In this document: in pieces, positions 43,549 to 64,000 of the stretch
Numbering within the stretch: position 1 is the stretch's first letter
Layout of the letters: the number at the start of each line of letters is the position of its first letter
Notes under the pieces: model-generated
Seen by the model: only the letters and a program-made list of their open reading frames with translations
The model's database searches: none
What the model was told of the DNA's origin: nothing
Translations under genes and position numbers: made by a program
Source of the DNA: Halichondria panicea
Taxonomy: Eukaryota > Porifera > Demospongiae > Suberitida > Halichondriidae
Direction: 5' to 3'
Length of the DNA: 64,000 nt
NCBI RefSeq assembly: GCF_963675165.1
Contig: NC_087392.1
Span: 945,001-1,009,000 of the forward strand

Positions 43549-45537
43549 TCACTGTAACGTGTGCATATGAATAGAGTCAGATTGGACCTTGGCCAGAACT
43601 TTGGTGTACACAGAACTCATCTGTATGGAAAGAAATACAACGATCAAATCCTTGCACGCCCATAATTATTAGTTACACCACAATGGTTGCATGCGTATGC
43701 CTACCTGATCCTCATAGCTGTGCTTGAGTTGTGAGAGGTGCTTGAGGAACCTCATGCCCAGGCTGCACCAGAGCTCAGACTCCTTGAATCGCAGAGAGCT
43801 GCAATTAGAGCAAACATAATTATGCACAACATGGTTATAGTGTACACCTTACAGTACTCACATCTAGCTGGTACTTACCTGTACATGTGCACACCATAAT
43901 TCCAGGACTTAGTCAATAGCCACAGAATCTCCATTTCAGGGAAACTCTCCTAAAAATAAATGCCAGAATTTTCTATTGAAATGGTTGCAAATTATGTGAA
44001 CACTCACCAAAAGTATATGTACAGTACACACTAACCTCGACACTACATGTACTTGACCATTACCTTGGCCTTGGTATCCAGCAGATCCAGCACCTCGTTG
44101 AGAATGGATCGAGCGTGCTCCTTGGTTGCCATGTCACTGCCACAGTCACTTCCCATCACCAGCTGCACCAGGCTATGATAGCACTTGCTGCGATACAAAA
44201 CAAAAAAAGAACATATTTACATCGTGAAAAATGTGGAATTTGTATGCCAAATAATGGAGAGTTCCTTAGAAGTATGGAGTACTTATAAACAGGACAATGC
44301 AAACTGTTACAAGTACTCAAATTTAGCCAGCAAAATTAAACGAGCCACATTTACTTGCAACACAGATAAAAGATGACTCACCCGAGTTTTTCTCCATCCA
44401 AATCCCCTGCTCTGAGGTGGTGTTGTATAGCCAGTCTCAGTGCCTGCACTGCTAGACCAGGCTGGGAGCAACGCACACACAGGGCAGCCATTGTTTCTAG
44501 AGTCTTTGCCTCCAGCCCAGGCAGAGAAGAGATGTGAGCCAGCATAGAGTCAAGGTCGTTAGCACCCAGCTCCAGTTTGGCCTCAAACTCATAGAGTGAC
44601 AGCAAGGAGGGGGTGGGGTCACTGGCTGCATTCGATAGGCCTAGTTGCTTGCAGATACCACGGCACTTGGAAACATGATCCAGAACAGCCTTATACGAAG
44701 AATTCTGAAAGTAATCACGTTATTTATAAGTTATCAAAGACACGAATTGCTACAGACTGAAATGGTTTTGTTTTCACTGCATTTTAGAGACTACACTGCA
44801 GTGCAATACATTTCAACCAACCTACCTTAATCTCAGAGTCAGCGCTCCTGCCTAGATTGATACTTGCAGCAGCAGCCATCAGTTGACAGGTCTTCTGACG
44901 TAGTAGCACTGAAGGGTCAGTGCTGAGAACCTCAGAAAGAGAGTAGCAGGCCACATAGAACTCTCTCATCTGCTGGTAGTTGTCCTCGCACTGTAGGGCA
45001 AGGTTCCAGGCCACCTTGAGGAACCAAGCCGCCTCCTTCTGTTTGGCTAGGGGACTGGGCAAGAGGGGAAGCTTGGACTGGGCAGATTGGATATAGCCAA
45101 GCATACTGCACAGAGCCACTCTGGTGGAGATAACAAACAATCGTACATGTACGTACACTTTAATTTGTTATCCATACACATAAGTACAAAACCTACGCCT
45201 CACAAATGACAATTTAATACTCACATTTTGTCTGAAGTGGCTGAATTAATCAGGGATAATTTGAGTCGAATAAGACAGCGAAGGGCAGTAAAGATCTGTG
45301 GGTCCTCAGACACATTCACCAGCTTCTCAAGAGCCAGTACTGCCAGCTCACGATTGCTTTGCTGTAATAAAGGAGCATAATGTGTTTATAAACTATAAGT
45401 AATATCTCACCTCAAATGCGAGTTGGGCAGCCAAACAGATTAGTCCATTACCCACACCGTCCGAAGAGGAGGTGAGGACAACAGAATTCAATGACTCTAC
45501 AGCTGTAAGACAGAGGTTATACTTCGTAATTTAGTGG

Positions 45538-45613
<76 letters not shown>

Positions 45614-48048
45614 GTAGATCTACACAAGTACTGCCTCAGGAACTGTCTGGTTACCATTATCGTGTTCCCCTTGAAGGATGGCCAGTTTGAAGGCGAGGAA
45701 GTGAGCCTGAGGGCACTCAGTGTCATGAGTCTTGCTCTGTTGGATGGCTTCAGCAGCCTTGGCATTATCACCAAGGTGAAGGAAACAAGAGCACCGATTA
45801 CGCTGTGTATACACAAGTAAATAAGACATATCATAATTATTGTTCATAGTACCTGCAGCTTGGCAATGTTCTTGTCTTTCTCTCCATCGGTGGTGAACAG
45901 GCTCAGAGAGTAGTTGTACCAGACGATGGCCTCACTATATTCTAACTTTTGACTGGCTTGAGAGGCTTGGTCCCAGAGGATCACATGGAACTGCTTGAGG
46001 TACTGACTGTCTATAGGGGAGCCGGTATTGTGAGCTGTGATACAGTCCTCAACCAACTGTTTGCCCTCTGAGAGACGGCCATTCTCCAACAGAACCTCCT
46101 AACATACAACAACAGTGAATACGTGTGTTACATCATACCGACTGTACATGTATGATGAGCATACTGTAAAGAAAAAGTTGAATAGTTGCAATGTGGACAT
46201 ACCAAATGTAGGAGATGGATTCTATAGACATCTGGTGAGTTCTGGAATCGCCTGGCAAGGTTGGTCAGTCCAGACATGGACAGGTCAGCTCTCCCGTGAT
46301 TGGACGCTAGTCTCACAGTAGATAACCCCATGTCAATACTGAGATCAGAATGTTGGAGAGTGGACTCAAAACCTGAAAGGGGATTAAGAAAACCTTGGCT
46401 AGGATTGTACGAAAAATTCCTTCTACACATATCACTGAATGTAAACTTTGTGAAAACGTTCTACAGTAGTAATATTCACATTGTGCTAGTCTCTCATTCC
46501 CACTGTCATGTTGCAATAAGATGCTAGTCTTAAGCAGGAACCCGGCCGGATGTGAGTGCTCGGAGTTCGCCAGACTGACAGCGTTGAGTGCCTTCTGCCA
46601 TTGCCCCTCACCGCCCAGATCCAGGAAGGTATTGGCCAGGAGACGGAGAGTTCGTGCCTGCTTCACAGCACCCAGACTAGGACAATCCCTACCCAGCTCA
46701 TAGCTCTCTCTGTGAAATAGAGACACCATACAAGTATTTGTGAAAGTAGAAAGTAGAAAGTATGTAGTACTTACTTGAGCCATGAGGTACAGTACTCGTT
46801 AGGCCCTTTCTGAAACTGATCCAATCCAAAGTTGTAGCACAGCATAGCAAGATAGGCAGTCTATATTCGGAAAAATTAAATAGGTTTATTTGACAACTTT
46901 CCACTTGCCTCAGAAGGTGATTCAGTTATGTTGAGTAGTTCCTTGGCCTGCTCCATGAATTGTATGGCACCTTCATGTTGGTCTAGACACACACACTGCA
47001 GAGAAAACAATTTAATAGTACACAAATTTTACAGTATTTTAGCAAACTCACCGCCTCGGCTCTGAAGCAAAGCACTCGGAATAGAGTCTTCACTTTGGTG
47101 GGGTCCTTGCTAACGGCTGGGTATTGGGAGTGCAGCTTCTCCCAACACTGGAGTGTGAAGACTGAGGAAATGACAACGAATACAAAAGAGAAGAGAGCTT
47201 ACGTACATTACTGGCCAGTGTGAGTGAGGCCTCAGCCATTGTGGGGTTGTCACAGTCTGTGTGAATGAAACAGTGGCATTGAAAACAATTCCTCGCATTG
47301 AATATGGGGCACATAAACCAACAGCATACCTAGCCATGCTCTACCAGTCTTGGTAGCCATCTGTGTACAAAGAGAGTCAATGAAAGAGAGCATCAGTGAT
47401 ATAGAGTTACTCACAGTGACTTGCTTGAGGATATTCGCTTCAGTTTGCTCCAAAGGGTTGGACAGCAAGACCAGAGAACAGGAAATGTGCCGCACTGGAT
47501 TAATACAGCATTGCAGACACATTATTTAACGGGTTGCATTAATATTGCATTAATAAGATGATTTATTATCTGTCTGCTCAGGCAATACTTAGTGACTGAG
47601 CCACTATTAGGGGTACTGAGGGTAAAATATTCCAGGAAAACAAGGTAGACAGTTCGGCCATAATGGAATGGTGTATCTACAGCTCCCCCCACTCACTCTG
47701 AGCGTTAAGGCTGAGTGCAATGGCCCCTGCACTCTTGAGTGCCACTGTTTTGTTCCATAGTGTGATGCCACTGGTGTAGAGCTGCACGGCCATTGTCCGA
47801 CCATCTCTCCCGCTAGCGTCAATATTGGGCAGGTCCTCGAGGAGATGGAGAGCCTTGTCACACAGATCAGACAATCGCTCATCATCATGCACCTCCTGGA
47901 GCTCTTTCAACACACCTACAGACAGAATACTATCACCTTAGACTCATACACACTTTATAAAATGCAAATTGCATAAATAAATCAATAAATCAATGTATAA
48001 TTAACTAGAAGTTAGTTACTTACTCTGCAATTGAGAGAGAGCTTGCAT
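43549..48048 (-). CDS. TEX11: TEX11 / ZIP4 / SPO22 meiotic TPR protein
   Basis: Meiosis-specific synapsis and crossover factor of the ZMM group, a long TPR-like helical solenoid. About 17-19 exons run from MQALSQLQ (ATG 48048-48046) spliced to SVLKELQEVHDDERLSDLCD, to the stop at 43549. Diagnostic matches to human TEX11 include AVQLYTSGITLWNKTVALKS, ALNAVSLANSEHSHPAGFLL, HVILWDQASQASQKLEYSEA, IVWYNYSLSLFTTDGEKDKN, EAAWFLKVAWNLALQCEDNY and FPEMEILWLLTKSWNYGVHM followed by YSSLRFKESELWCSLGMRFL. The C-terminus is MSSVYTKVLAKVQSDSIHMH. The order agrees with the SPO22 domain along the whole protein. An intron carries a (CA)n run at 45540-45608. No lesion was seen in the exons read, though not every join was checked. 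Confidence 0.9.
45540..45608. repeat. (AC)n microsatellite in TEX11 intron
   Basis: About 34 perfect AC units on the plus strand, so GT-rich on the coding strand. It starts about 45 bp after the donor near 45653. Confidence 0.97.
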
Positions 48049-48399
48049 TATATCCTTAATAATGACTGCAGCTGCAGCACTGTAACGCCAAGAAAGAGCC
48101 CAGTACAGCCGGCCGTCTTATGAGTACAAGTACAAGTAGTGTACGTGTGTTCTTTCTTGCATGCAGCTGGACAATTCTAAATGATAGGTAAAGATCGTCT
48201 AACCCAAAAGCATGAAAGGCTAGGCTGCTGCTGTAGACTTAGCAATAGGTTAGGGATCGTTAATCCAAAATAGCTTCTGGCTCAGGAAAGTTATCCTAAG
48301 GTATATACTAAGTAATTAATAAGCATACAACTGAAGATGAATACATAATTATATAAACACGAACAAATTAGATTCGGTATTGCATGTGATACTATCTAC
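48049..48399. other. TEX11 promoter side / BSDC1 3' flank
   Basis: 351 bp spacer between same-strand genes. It probably holds the TEX11 5'UTR and promoter and the BSDC1 3'UTR. No distinct motif was recognised. Confidence 0.4.
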
Positions 48400-49822
48400 T
48401 CAGTCATCCCAATCCTCCCAGTCCGAAGAATTAGAGTCTTCCAATGTTTTATCAGCTTCATCCGTCACTTCTGCAGTATCTTCCTCCAGCAAGTCATCGA
48501 TATCATAATCTTCCTTGCTCTGTTTTAGTGAGGGTTGCGACTGAGGTGAGGAGCCTCCATCCACCACCTCCCAGGTCTCCTGCTCCAGGAGGCCCCTCTC
48601 CCCCTCATTGGTAGCACTCTCTGACACACACACAAAGCTGTCAGAGGAAGACTCAGAGCGCTGGTGACCAGCTACGTCAGGCAAGGGCAAACTCTCCACA
48701 CCAACTAAAGAGCACAAAATTAACGCACAAGTCTAAGATAATAAATGGATACCAACCTTCCTCGAACTCTTCATCCCACTTCAGTTGCTCCTCACTTGGT
48801 TTGGATGCTCTGGCCATCAACTCAGCCCGCAGCTTCTCTTCCTGTAGTCAGACAAAGGAAAAAATTATGGGCAAGATTTTCACTTGGTAGATATATACAC
48901 GCGCATACAATCACAAAAGAGTTGTACATGCATATCTCGTACCTCTTCGAGTAGCTGGACTTTGTAGAAGTACCTCATCCAGAAAGTCTCGTAGGAGACC
49001 TGAGCAGGGACCAGCTGGGAGTGGAGGGTACGGATGTGAGGGCAGCTCACTAGCAGACTGGAGATGTCGGCCTGGTACGTCTGGACACTGAAACCAGAGC
49101 CCCACTCAGCAAACTTGTCTCCTACACAATGTTGAAAGAAAATTCTTTGTCAATCAGTAGATGCACACATGTATGTGTACTAATGTGCAAGGATACAATT
49201 CACCACAACAAGAATGCTAGCTAGCCATGACATGCATTGAGTGTGTACTGATTTGAATCACGAACAAATAAACAATTTAGCAAATTTAGCCATGACACAG
49301 AGGAAAGAAAGAATGTATTGAGTATGATAACACGTATATATTAGTGATTTACTTTTTGGCTCCTGCAGATAAGTATCAGCAGAGTTCTGAACAGCAAACA
49401 ACTGGGCCTGGGAGCGATCATACGGAGCAGATGGTGGCTCCATTGTTGGAGGAGAGACTTTGGATCTCGTGGTAGGACTCCCGTTCTTAGCAGGCTCATT
49501 TCCTTCAATAATACTTTTGACGTTCTGACTAGCCCCTGACACAGCAACTTTCGTATCTTTGCCAAGAACATTGACAAATTCTGCGAGATCACGTTTGGTA
49601 GCATTCAGGGCGCTGACAGACTTCTCTTTGGCTGAATTAAGCCATGAAGACCACCAGTTGGAGTCGTCAGAATTACTGGACTCTTGACCAGGCCTGAACA
49701 TACAAACAAAGATGGTGATGGTTTACAGTCTAGCCATATACTTTTTCTAGCTATATTCATTAAGTAAAGACTTACTCAGGCTTTGAAGATCCTTCCATAA
49801 CCGTTTTAGTTGAAGTTGACAT
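48400..49822 (-). CDS. BSDC1: BSD domain-containing protein 1
   Basis: Cytosolic protein of poorly known role, with a BSD domain. Five exons, start MSTSTKTVMEGSSKPEPGQE (ATG 49822-49820). The N-terminal block SNWWSSWLNSAKEKSVSALN then ATKRDLAEFVNVLGKDTKVA parallels human BSDC1 WWRSWLQQSYQAVKEKSSEA. YDRSQAQLFAVQNSADTYLQ EP follows, and then the BSD core: DKFAEWGSGFSVQTYQADIS, LVPAQVSYETFWMRYFYKVQ, with the signature FW and RYF residues. The tail is acidic and ends SNSSDWEDWDD, like human VEWEDWE. It is smaller than the vertebrate protein because the central linker is short. Head-to-head with CDC5L. Confidence 0.92.
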
Positions 49823-50025
49823 CAAGAAGATGAGCTAATTTTGTCTAAATAATACTCACCACAACAAAAGTCATAGCCTCGATTTATCCAGCAGCCTAAG
49901 CCGCGGGGTAGTTCAAGGCCAACACTGCGCTTTATCTAGAAGAATTCACCTCAAGAACGTGTTGTTTCTGCTGAGCTTCCAAAGCACTCTTTGATAGTCC
50001 CAGAACACTTTACAGAGACGTCAAG
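49823..50025. promoter_or_regulatory. divergent promoter region BSDC1 / CDC5L
   Basis: 203 bp between ATGs, richer in GC (AAGCCGCGGGGTAG near 49896) than the flanking introns. The assignment is positional. Confidence 0.45.
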
Positions 50026-55471
<5,446 letters not shown>

Positions 55472-56064
55472 TCAATGACTGCTATAGCATACTAGTGTGA
55501 CTGTTGTATAATTATTTTGTGCATGTATTATGATTATTATATTCCCTGAGTTTTGATGTCCACTTTGTTTATTGCTCTTTATCTTTAACTTGTCATCAAT
55601 TAATCATGCCAGTACGGAACAATAAATGGCTGCTATAAATACCGTATAGAGGGGAATTTTCGTGGGGCAAAATATTCGTGGTTTTCGTCACGAATGAAGC
55701 AACCTTGCCTACCTTTACCTGTAGTGCAAGCTCCAACCACGAAAATATTACCCACAAAATGTCTCAATATTGCTGAACCACGAATATTTTGTCCCCCGAA
55801 AATTACCCGCTATACGATATACTAGTTGTTTGCATGTTTTATAACTATGTATTAATTCCTCCAGCTTTGATATAATTATGCTCTTTTTTTATTATAATTA
55901 TAAGACTACCGGTACGTAATATTATTAATGTCTATAATTAAGCATGCAATAATGAGGTATAGCATGTTATTGTACTAGAACAGTCATGAGCTTCAATTTA
56001 ATAATTATAGTGAAATGGTGCAAATTCAAGTACAAAACACGACCAATAAGAACAACAAAATAGT
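55472..56064. other. convergent 3' flank of CDC5L and CDK8
   Basis: AT-rich, with an AATAAA near 55620. It contains MITE family A copy 2 (listed separately). No gene was seen. Confidence 0.6.
55640..55819. mobile_element. MITE family A, copy 2
   Basis: 180 bp. The left end TACCGTATAGAGGGGAATTT and the right end on the minus strand TATCGTATAGCGGGTAATTT form the terminal inverted repeats. The interior shares CAAAATATTCGTGGTTTTCG and CCTACCTTTACCTGTAGTGC with copy 3. Confidence 0.88.
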
Positions 56065-59475
<3,411 letters not shown>

Positions 59476-59594
59476 TTTGTATTAAAGAGCTCAGACATAG
59501 ATATTTTCTCTTGACTGGATTAATTTTTTCAATATTTCGTACAAAAACGTTGAGAAACAGCACTACTGACGATCTTTGCCTACCAAAACGCTGG

Positions 59595-59609
59595 GTTGTT
59601 ATTGGCAAC
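59595..59609. promoter_or_regulatory. X-box-like RFX site upstream of CCDC81
   Basis: GTTGTTATTGGCAAC is an imperfect palindrome with one perfect half-site (GTTGCC on the minus strand). It fits the RFX X-box pattern and lies 93 bp before the CCDC81 ATG in the CDK8/CCDC81 divergent gap. RFX factors drive ciliary genes and CCDC81 is centrosome/cilium-associated, so a role in CCDC81 expression is inferred. Confidence 0.55.
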
Positions 59610-59701
59610 AAACAAGACCCCAAGCATAATAATAAATTTTTTTATGGCTGCTACAAGCTCAATGTGATTAATTATTTTTATGCATGTAACCTGAAGCTGG
59701 A

Positions 59702-62700
59702 ATGGCTGAAACATTAGGCAGTATTGTGAAGGAAGCCAAGAGAAATAAGTACTCCCTAACCAAGAAATTGTCTCAAGATGGTGAGCTACTGGCCTGGGTT
59801 GGATGACATGATCTCAGTGATCATGCATAATTATGCATGTATGTGCATGAATCATGTATGTGAATGCAGATATTGTCGCCATTTGGGAAGGTGCTTCTGA
59901 GTTTGTGGAGAGGCAAATGCTCCAGCAAAAGGTTAGCAAGGTTATGTTAGTCTTGTAGATCTATATTGAAGACTCTCTGTTGCAACCACAGGGCACTACT
60001 GTTCCTGGATTGGGTGTGTTCACATTCTCCAAGAAGAAGATTGACCTTGGAAACAATAAGTTTATTATCATCCAACGTCCTGTCTTCTTGCTCTCAGAAA
60101 AATTAGCCCAAACACACTCTCTGCATGCCACCAAGCTGCATACACCAGGTAATTAATTATTATTGCATGTCCAAAAGCTGTTGCAATTTTCCCCATATCT
60201 CCAGGTCAAATTCCAATTGTCCCACTGAATTTTTCCAGTATTTCCAACGATAGTCCTTTCAGCCGTGATACTGTGGAGATCTCAATCAAGGATGTTTTGT
60301 TAGCACTGTCAAGGGCACTAGCTGCAAAGAAAAACATTCAACTGGACTTTGGCAAAGTCGGGCGCCTCTTGATCAATCAGGGAAAGGTCAAAATGAGGTT
60401 CTTTCGAAGTTTTATCCTCGGCCTGGACAGGAGTGGAGGGATGGAGAATGCATTTAGACCAAACTCTGTCAGCTCGAGTTTGTTATCCATCATGTCTAAT
60501 CCTACCACTCCCAGGCTAATCAACACTGCTCCCATTCTCCCAAAGTGAGTATAATCAAGGGCGTATAAGAGAAGAGGGCATGCAACAGTCCACGAGCAAA
60601 AACTGAATGGGCGGAGTAATGTTACTGGAAAAGTACAGTAATATCTAAAAATAGATTTCTGTTAACTGGAGTTTGGTGCAAAGTACAGGTAGCTGATAGC
60701 TATAAATAGATCGAATGCAGTTTTTGCTCGCACGTTGGACTAATAGTGAGTTGCATGCCCTCTTCTCTTATACGCCCTTGGTATAATTGATATTTACACA
60801 AATTAATGATCGGGTATAGGTAAATAAAAAATTAACGCAGTATTTGATGCAGAAGTTGGATCTACTATTGTATGTATATGAACTGATTTTTATGTCATAG
60901 GATTGTGGAGTCATCTGGAGAAGATGTCGGGCTCAGTCTGGAGTGCACCACTCCTCGCCTAACAGTATCTGAAGGCACTCCCCGTCCCAGCAAGTTAGAC
61001 GATTCATTGATTATCGAGCCTGATGACTCAGTCTCACAGAGAGGAAGGGAATCTGCTAGCAATGAGGAGAAACTGACACCATTGAAGACTCCTCCTTCAT
61101 CTGGAGGGCACAGACTGGTTCCTAAACCTGGCATGCTGTTTGCTACAAAGGCCCTCCCTCTTGTGTTTTCAAGCTCTAGTCCTGAGGAGCAACAAACCTC
61201 CGTCAGATTCAGGCCGTCTTCAGAAGGCAAAAGCACGAGCAGCAACAGTAGAATAAAGCATTCTCGTAAGTTCACAATTCCCTTATGCCTGGCCATGCAC
61301 ACAGCACGTAAAATAGCTCCATAATTCATAACTCAACCTGTTTTACAGCTTCTCAGATTCCTGCTCGGCCATCGACCTGCTCTCATTCAGGCCCCTCTGG
61401 CCAGGAGCTGTGTTACCTGTGTCACCAGCGAGCACAGAAGAATGTTGCAGTCGATGTCTCTGAGGAGAGACTAGTGAGGGAAAGATTTGATGACCACATG
61501 CTGCAAACCTACCAGCATCAGAAAGACATGGTTGCACTTGCTAAGGAGCTTATGGCAAAATCAAATAACAGGGCCTACAACAAGCAAATTGCTTCAAAGA
61601 ATTTGGAAGTGGCCCAAGTACAGCGGGTATGCATCACTAATGTTCCACATGTCTTACTTCTATGATTATACGAACTATTTTTTGCAGGCCAATAGAACAA
61701 TGAAGCCTTCTGAATTTCATGTAAGTTCAAGATCCTATACCAACGCTACCCCATTATTACTGACCATTCCTCATAGCCCTCGTATGTGTTTAACCAACGT
61801 GAGGTCACTCCTGCCAAGTACCTGAAGCAGACTGAATACTGTGATCAGCTGGACAGTCAGGTATCACACGTGCACAACCAGAGGCAGACAATCAAGCAGA
61901 TCGAGGAGAAACTGGAGAGGGAGGAGCGGATTAAACTCTCAGAAGAGTGAGTCCAGTTGTTGCAATCGGTTAATTATCTGTGTATGACATAATGTATATC
62001 GTGATACCATTAATGTACCATCGTGATACCAATTACTAAGTGTCTGTGATGCCAATGTGTCTATGTAATATCACTGTATTTATGCACGTTACATTTTGCT
62101 TACAGACTGGCCCGGTCCCAGAAGGAGTACAATGAACGAAAGATGCAGAATACACTGCAATATCAGAGAGCTCTGGCAGAACAGGTGATTAGTACGTAGC
62201 CGTGCAAAACATAATATTTTCACCTTGATTGTCAATCGGCTAATTCACCAACATTTGTCGTTAGTATCACCTATCACCTCAATGATCAATCACTAACTTA
62301 ATGAGCACCATCAGTTGTCCATACATAAATGACATTCTTGTATAATTGTTCCTAAATAGGTCAGCCTAAAGCCATTGGACCTGTACTCCGTTGACACCAT
62401 GGAGACAGGCAAACACCTGCACCAACCACTGTTTGGTGTTGTTGATTTCTCTTCGGACAAACGTAGAGATCAACAAGAAAGTTCTAAGAGGCTGCTCAAG
62501 GAGCAAATGGAAACAGTAGCTGCTAAACACGATAAGGTAAAAAAGAAGATTGCTCTGGAAAAACTGGAAGAGGCTGAAATGCTGAAACAGACGCGGAAAG
62601 GGTAAGTAACATTTTGGAATTTGTTTGTAAAAATGATTTAATTCAACTGCAGGCTCATTGAAGACATTCGTGCTGACAAGCACCACAAGCTAGAGAGGAG

Positions 62701-62972
62701 GAAGCGTCTGGAGAAGTCGTGGGAAGGTAAAATCAAGGAGAAGTGCCAGCGAGAACTGGAAGAGCTGGCTTACTCAAAGCGGCCCAGTAGTATGCTAGTA
62801 CAGGAGCAATGTGACAAGTATCATAGGTTTGTTACGAATGCTTGCAAGTGTGTGACTGAAATGTACTCTTTGCTGCAGGTGTGATCAGTGCATGAGGGCC
62901 GTAGGAAACAAGGGAAAATCGAATGTTCACGGGGAGACCAGATATATCTCCGGATCAAGGCTTATGGTGTAA
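59702..62972 (+). CDS. CCDC81: CCDC81, coiled-coil protein with bacterial HU-like domains
   Basis: Centrosome/cilium-associated protein family. About 12 exons, start MAETLGSIVKEAKRNKYSLT (ATG 59702). Two HU-like domains are at the N-terminus: IVAIWEGASEFVERQMLQQK, GTTVPGLGVFTFSKKKIDLG, NNKFIIIQRPVFLLSEKLAQ, and then GQIPIVPLNFSSISNDSPFS, VEISIKDVLLALSRALAAKK, DFGKVGRLLINQGKVKMRFF. These match human CCDC81 in order (QRPVFIMVEKL, GEIPIVPLNF, KVKMRFY). After a Ser-rich linker come a Cys/His motif (CSHSGPSGQELCYLCHQRAQ) and a long charged coiled coil (QTIKQIEEKLEREERIKLSE, KKIALEKLEEAEMLKQTRKG, HHKLERRKRLEKSWEGKIKE). A final CDQCMRAVGNKGKSN finger precedes GSRLMV and the stop. A MITE lies in one intron. 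Confidence 0.93.
60550..60786. mobile_element. MITE-like element with long perfect arms in CCDC81 intron
   Basis: Arms are identical over about 31 bp (CAAGGGCGTATAAGAGAAGA followed by GGGCATGCAAC), extended by AGTCCA and CGAGCAAAAACTG. The arm pair spans 60556-60780. It is flanked on both sides by TATAAT (60550-60555 and 60782-60787), a possible target-site duplication. The conserved arms suggest a recent insertion. Confidence 0.88.
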
Positions 62973-63134
62973 TTTTGAACACATTAATTTTGCTGCACAT
63001 TATTTTTCTATTTTTATGATAATGATTGACAATTATTTTTGTCTTTGTAACTGTTTGCAAAAGAGGGGTGGGGTTAGACCTAAATAATAACTCTCAGAAG
63101 TGACGACCGTGCAGTACAGTGGCAGCGCTTCAGC

Positions 63135-64000
63135 ATGACATTCAGCAGCAAAGGCTACCTGGAGAGAAAGACAGGAGCTCATGGAGTGGGAAGGTTCCAG
63201 TACTTGCAAACTCTAGTTACCGAGTTCCAGGACACACATAAAGAAGGTATTGTAATACCACTCACTATAGAGGGCATGGGATAATTATTCCGCTATGCTA
63301 GGATCCATGGTATAAAATAAGTGGTCCCTGTCCACTGAAATGACCACTGGTGCGTTATATCAATGATTGCGTGCGACCAGCCCAAGTCAGAAATATACTA
63401 GTGTTTAATAATATCATTTTGTTTCATTCAGAGTATAGACTTCAAGTGTTGGCTAATTTCGCCAACTTTGCGTACGATCCCATCAACTATGAGCATTTCC
63501 GCAAGCTCAATGTTTTGGATGTGTTCCTAGATGTCATTGCAGAGGACACTGACGAGAAGGCCATAGAGTTTGCTATTGGAGGCGTGTGCAACTGTTGTCT
63601 GGATAAACTCAACAAAGAGTATTTGGTTGAGAATGATGGAGTGGAGTTGGCAGTCAAGTGTTTGTCCAGTGAGAACGAGGAGACCGTCTTATCAGCCATC
63701 ACTACTCTAATGTACCTCATGACACCACAGACTAAGAAGGGTAAGTCCCGTAAATAGTAAAATAGTAAAATGTTTTGTTATCGTTGCCTTTATTCCCTCG
63801 TGCAGCTATCACAGGGGAGAGTGTTGTTGACCTAATGCAGAGATTCTCAAAATCATCAAACATAAGACTCAGTAATTTGGCTACAGTGTTCTTAGAAGTA
63901 AGTATAGAGTATTTCATTTGCTTTTATACTAGTGACACATGCTTTTTGTTACAGGACTATTGTGACAAACGTCTTACTGGAGAAACCTCAGCAGCCAAGA
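63135..64000 (+). CDS. ARMC7: Armadillo repeat-containing protein 7, 3' end outside window
   Basis: Small armadillo protein found with spliceosomal complexes. Four exons are visible: 63135-63246, about 63432-63740, 63806-63899 and 63955 to the edge. The start [20 protein letters not shown] is followed by [20 protein letters not shown] (human GYLQALVTEFQETQ). Then come [80 protein letters not shown] and [20 protein letters not shown]. Order and spacing match human ARMC7 almost residue for residue. The frame runs off the window, with only a few residues expected beyond. It follows CCDC81 in tandem with a 162 bp gap. Confidence 0.95.

Overview
The window is animal nuclear DNA and looks like a non-bilaterian, most likely a demosponge. 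Genes are intron-rich, most introns are short (about 50-300 bp) and AT-rich, intergenic gaps are often 100-300 bp, and the proteins are metazoan orthologues (macoilin, tyrosine kinase, NUP88, CCDC81, CDK8). The phylum is an inference from gene density and style. No sequence search was possible. No viral, retroviral or bacterial element was seen.

Twenty-one protein loci are readable. In order: RBBP4 (-, partial), UBE2J1 (+), a PH-domain tyrosine kinase (-), RBM34 (+), FIG4 (-), SCAF4/8 (+), a small zinc-finger protein (-), NUP88 (+), a cytochrome b5 front-end desaturase (+), Cu/Zn SOD (-), macoilin (+), a broken SMC6 copy (-), SMC6 (-), a CXXC/FCS/SAM protein (+), an unrecognised coiled-coil protein (-), TEX11/ZIP4 (-), BSDC1 (-), CDC5L (+), CDK8/19 (-), CCDC81 (+) and ARMC7 (+, partial). 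Eight neighbouring pairs are head-to-head, with ATG-to-ATG gaps of about 120-610 bp, and seven are tail-to-tail. Shared divergent promoters therefore appear to be the rule. Most genes are housekeeping chromatin, RNA, ubiquitin or membrane genes with no common pathway. Grouped by theme they are chromatin and transcription (RBBP4, CXXC/FCS/SAM, CDK8, SCAF), DNA repair and meiosis (SMC6, TEX11) and splicing (CDC5L).

Introns carry most of the non-coding structure. There are at least six short inverted-repeat (MITE-like) families, one of them in three copies, and a diverged dispersed repeat. Several minisatellites or microsatellites sit directly against splice sites. The most notable is an array of about 26 units in the kinase gene in which every unit repeats the exon end plus its 5' splice site.

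The best candidate for something undescribed is the gene at 38182-41315. It joins CXXC DNA-binding fingers (one canonical, one half-length) to a Polyhomeotic-like FCS finger and C-terminal SAM domain. That would put CpG recognition and Polycomb polymerisation in a single polypeptide. Other points of interest are the SMC6 tandem duplication with one decayed copy, the SH2-less PH-tyrosine kinase, and the C/CA-rich 3' splice sites.
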